Origin: Comamonas testosteroni
GTDB lineage: Bacteria > Pseudomonadota > Gammaproteobacteria > Burkholderiales > Burkholderiaceae_C
DNA length: 64,000 bases
Assembly (NCBI RefSeq): GCF_003569915.1
Contig: NZ_KZ984443.1
Coordinates: forward strand, 130,821-194,820
Direction of reading: 5' to 3'
Shown here piece by piece: positions 63,512-64,000 of the stretch. Position 1 is the first letter of the stretch; the number at the start of each line of letters is the position of its first letter. The translations under genes and the position numbers were made by a program. The notes beneath the pieces were generated by a model. The model did no database searches and was not told where the DNA came from. It was given only the letters and a program-made list of their open reading frames with translations.

Positions 63512-64000
63512 TTACACCATGATCGAATCAAACAGGGAATGGTTGGGTGCATTGGCAGAGCCGCTGCGCAGACTCACGATAAACGCGTTGCCTTCCACGC
63601 CATTGCGTGCCAGTCGCTGATAACCGATGCTGGCGCCGTAGCGCTGGCAAAGCTCTCGGCAAATGTACAGACCCAGACCGCTGGAGCGGCTCTGTGACGA
63701 GAAGAAAGGCTCGAACAGGTGGCGCTGCACGCTGGTTTCCAGAGGGGCACCGTCGCTCCAGACCATGAACCAGCAGCCTTCGAGCAACGGGGCATCTGTG
63801 GCTTGCAGGCCTTCGCTGCCGTGGCCGCTGACAAGTTGCAGGCTGGACGCATCACTGGCGCTGCTGCGGTGACGCTGGGCATTGTCCAGCAGATTGATCA
63901 GCACGCGGCGCAAATGTTCTTCATCAAAGACGATATGTCGGGCTGGCGCATTGAGCTGCAGCAAAAGTTGGCGAGGTGGCGTGGTCTGGCTTTGCCACTC
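63512..64000 (-). CDS. pilS: Sensor histidine kinase, PilS type, partial
   Basis: Only the C-terminal ~160 residues are in the window; the gene continues beyond base 64000. Visible is the HATPase_c domain: LRRVLINLLDNAQRH (N-box), GLGLYICRELCQRYG (G-box) and LFEPFFSSQSRSSGLG in the ATP lid, with a C-terminus of SGSANAPNHSLFDSIMV. It lies 5 bases before pilR on the same strand, so the two form a two-component operon. A TTG at 63964 is in frame but is internal. PilS identity is inferred from the PilR neighbour; membrane segments are outside the window. Confidence 0.8.
   Translation of the reverse strand, partial: EWQSQTTPPRQLLLQLNAPARHIVFDEEHLRRVLINLLDNAQRHRSSASDASSLQLVSGHGSEGLQATDAPLLEGCWFMVWSDGAPLETSVQRHLFEPFFSSQSRSSGLGLYICRELCQRYGASIGYQRLARNGVEGNAFIVSLRSGSANAPNHSLFDSIMV

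Noticed and set aside
1-64000. tRNA, rRNA, prophage, insertion sequence or CRISPR loci
   Set aside because: No transposase, phage gene, tRNA-like cloverleaf, rRNA segment or spaced repeat array was recognised anywhere in the window.

Overview
The window is a chromosomal segment of a betaproteobacterium of the family Comamonadaceae, most likely Comamonas or a close relative such as Delftia. The basis is the high GC content, the housekeeping gene content and order, a Bug-type binding protein, hydroxycinnamate catabolism genes, and two dispersed repeat families of a kind I associate with this family. I identify 58 protein genes, two of them cut by the window edges, plus one predicted leader peptide. 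There is no rRNA, tRNA, CRISPR array, prophage or insertion sequence.

Layout. (1) 1-6166: a hydroxycinnamate (ferulate-type) cluster with feruloyl-CoA synthetase (5' end outside the window), an SDR dehydrogenase, a Bug binding protein, an acyl-CoA dehydrogenase and a MarR regulator. (2) 6231-15187: dapF, a DUF484 gene, xerC, a COG0523 metal-chaperone GTPase, dksA, a STAS-domain gene and the protease pair hslVU. (3) 15455-34569: a complete dcw cluster (mraZ-rsmH-ftsL-ftsI-murE-murF-mraY-murD-ftsW-murG-murC-ddl-ftsQ-ftsA-ftsZ), then lpxC and a small membrane protein. Most of these genes overlap by ATGA. (4) 34773-41188: an RcnB-like periplasmic protein, then a leftward block of a RNB exoribonuclease, a TonB-like gene, aroE, mtgA and ruvC, with a YqiA-like esterase upstream. 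(5) 41369-46554: rodA, tldD and aroG, plus a YqcC-like gene. (6) 46903-55565: a small unknown protein, mpl, an unknown protein, a TlpA-type thioredoxin, accBC, prmA, a zinc-ribbon/DUF3426 protein and a PfkB kinase. (7) 55674-64000, leftward: a histone H1-like protein, nrdB, nrdA, ampD, and the pilS/pilR two-component genes (pilS cut by the window end).

Themes. The genes are mostly core functions: peptidoglycan precursor synthesis, septation and recycling (dapF, mur genes, ddl, ftsI, mtgA, rodA, mpl, ampD), fatty acid and lipid A synthesis (accBC, lpxC), deoxynucleotides (nrdAB) and aromatic amino acids (aroG, aroE).

The most interesting signals are non-coding. Upstream of aroG lies a predicted 20-residue leader peptide containing YFFYFWF, followed by a terminator and an alternative pairing, which looks like transcription attenuation and may be leaderless. 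A GC-rich composite hairpin element occurs six times, each copy 2-10 nt after a stop codon and in the orientation of the gene it follows. A separate AT-rich palindromic repeat occurs about ten times, including four in-frame copies inside dapF, murD, aroE and the DUF3426 gene. MraZ-box and NrdR-box architectures can be read at the mraZ and nrdA promoters.
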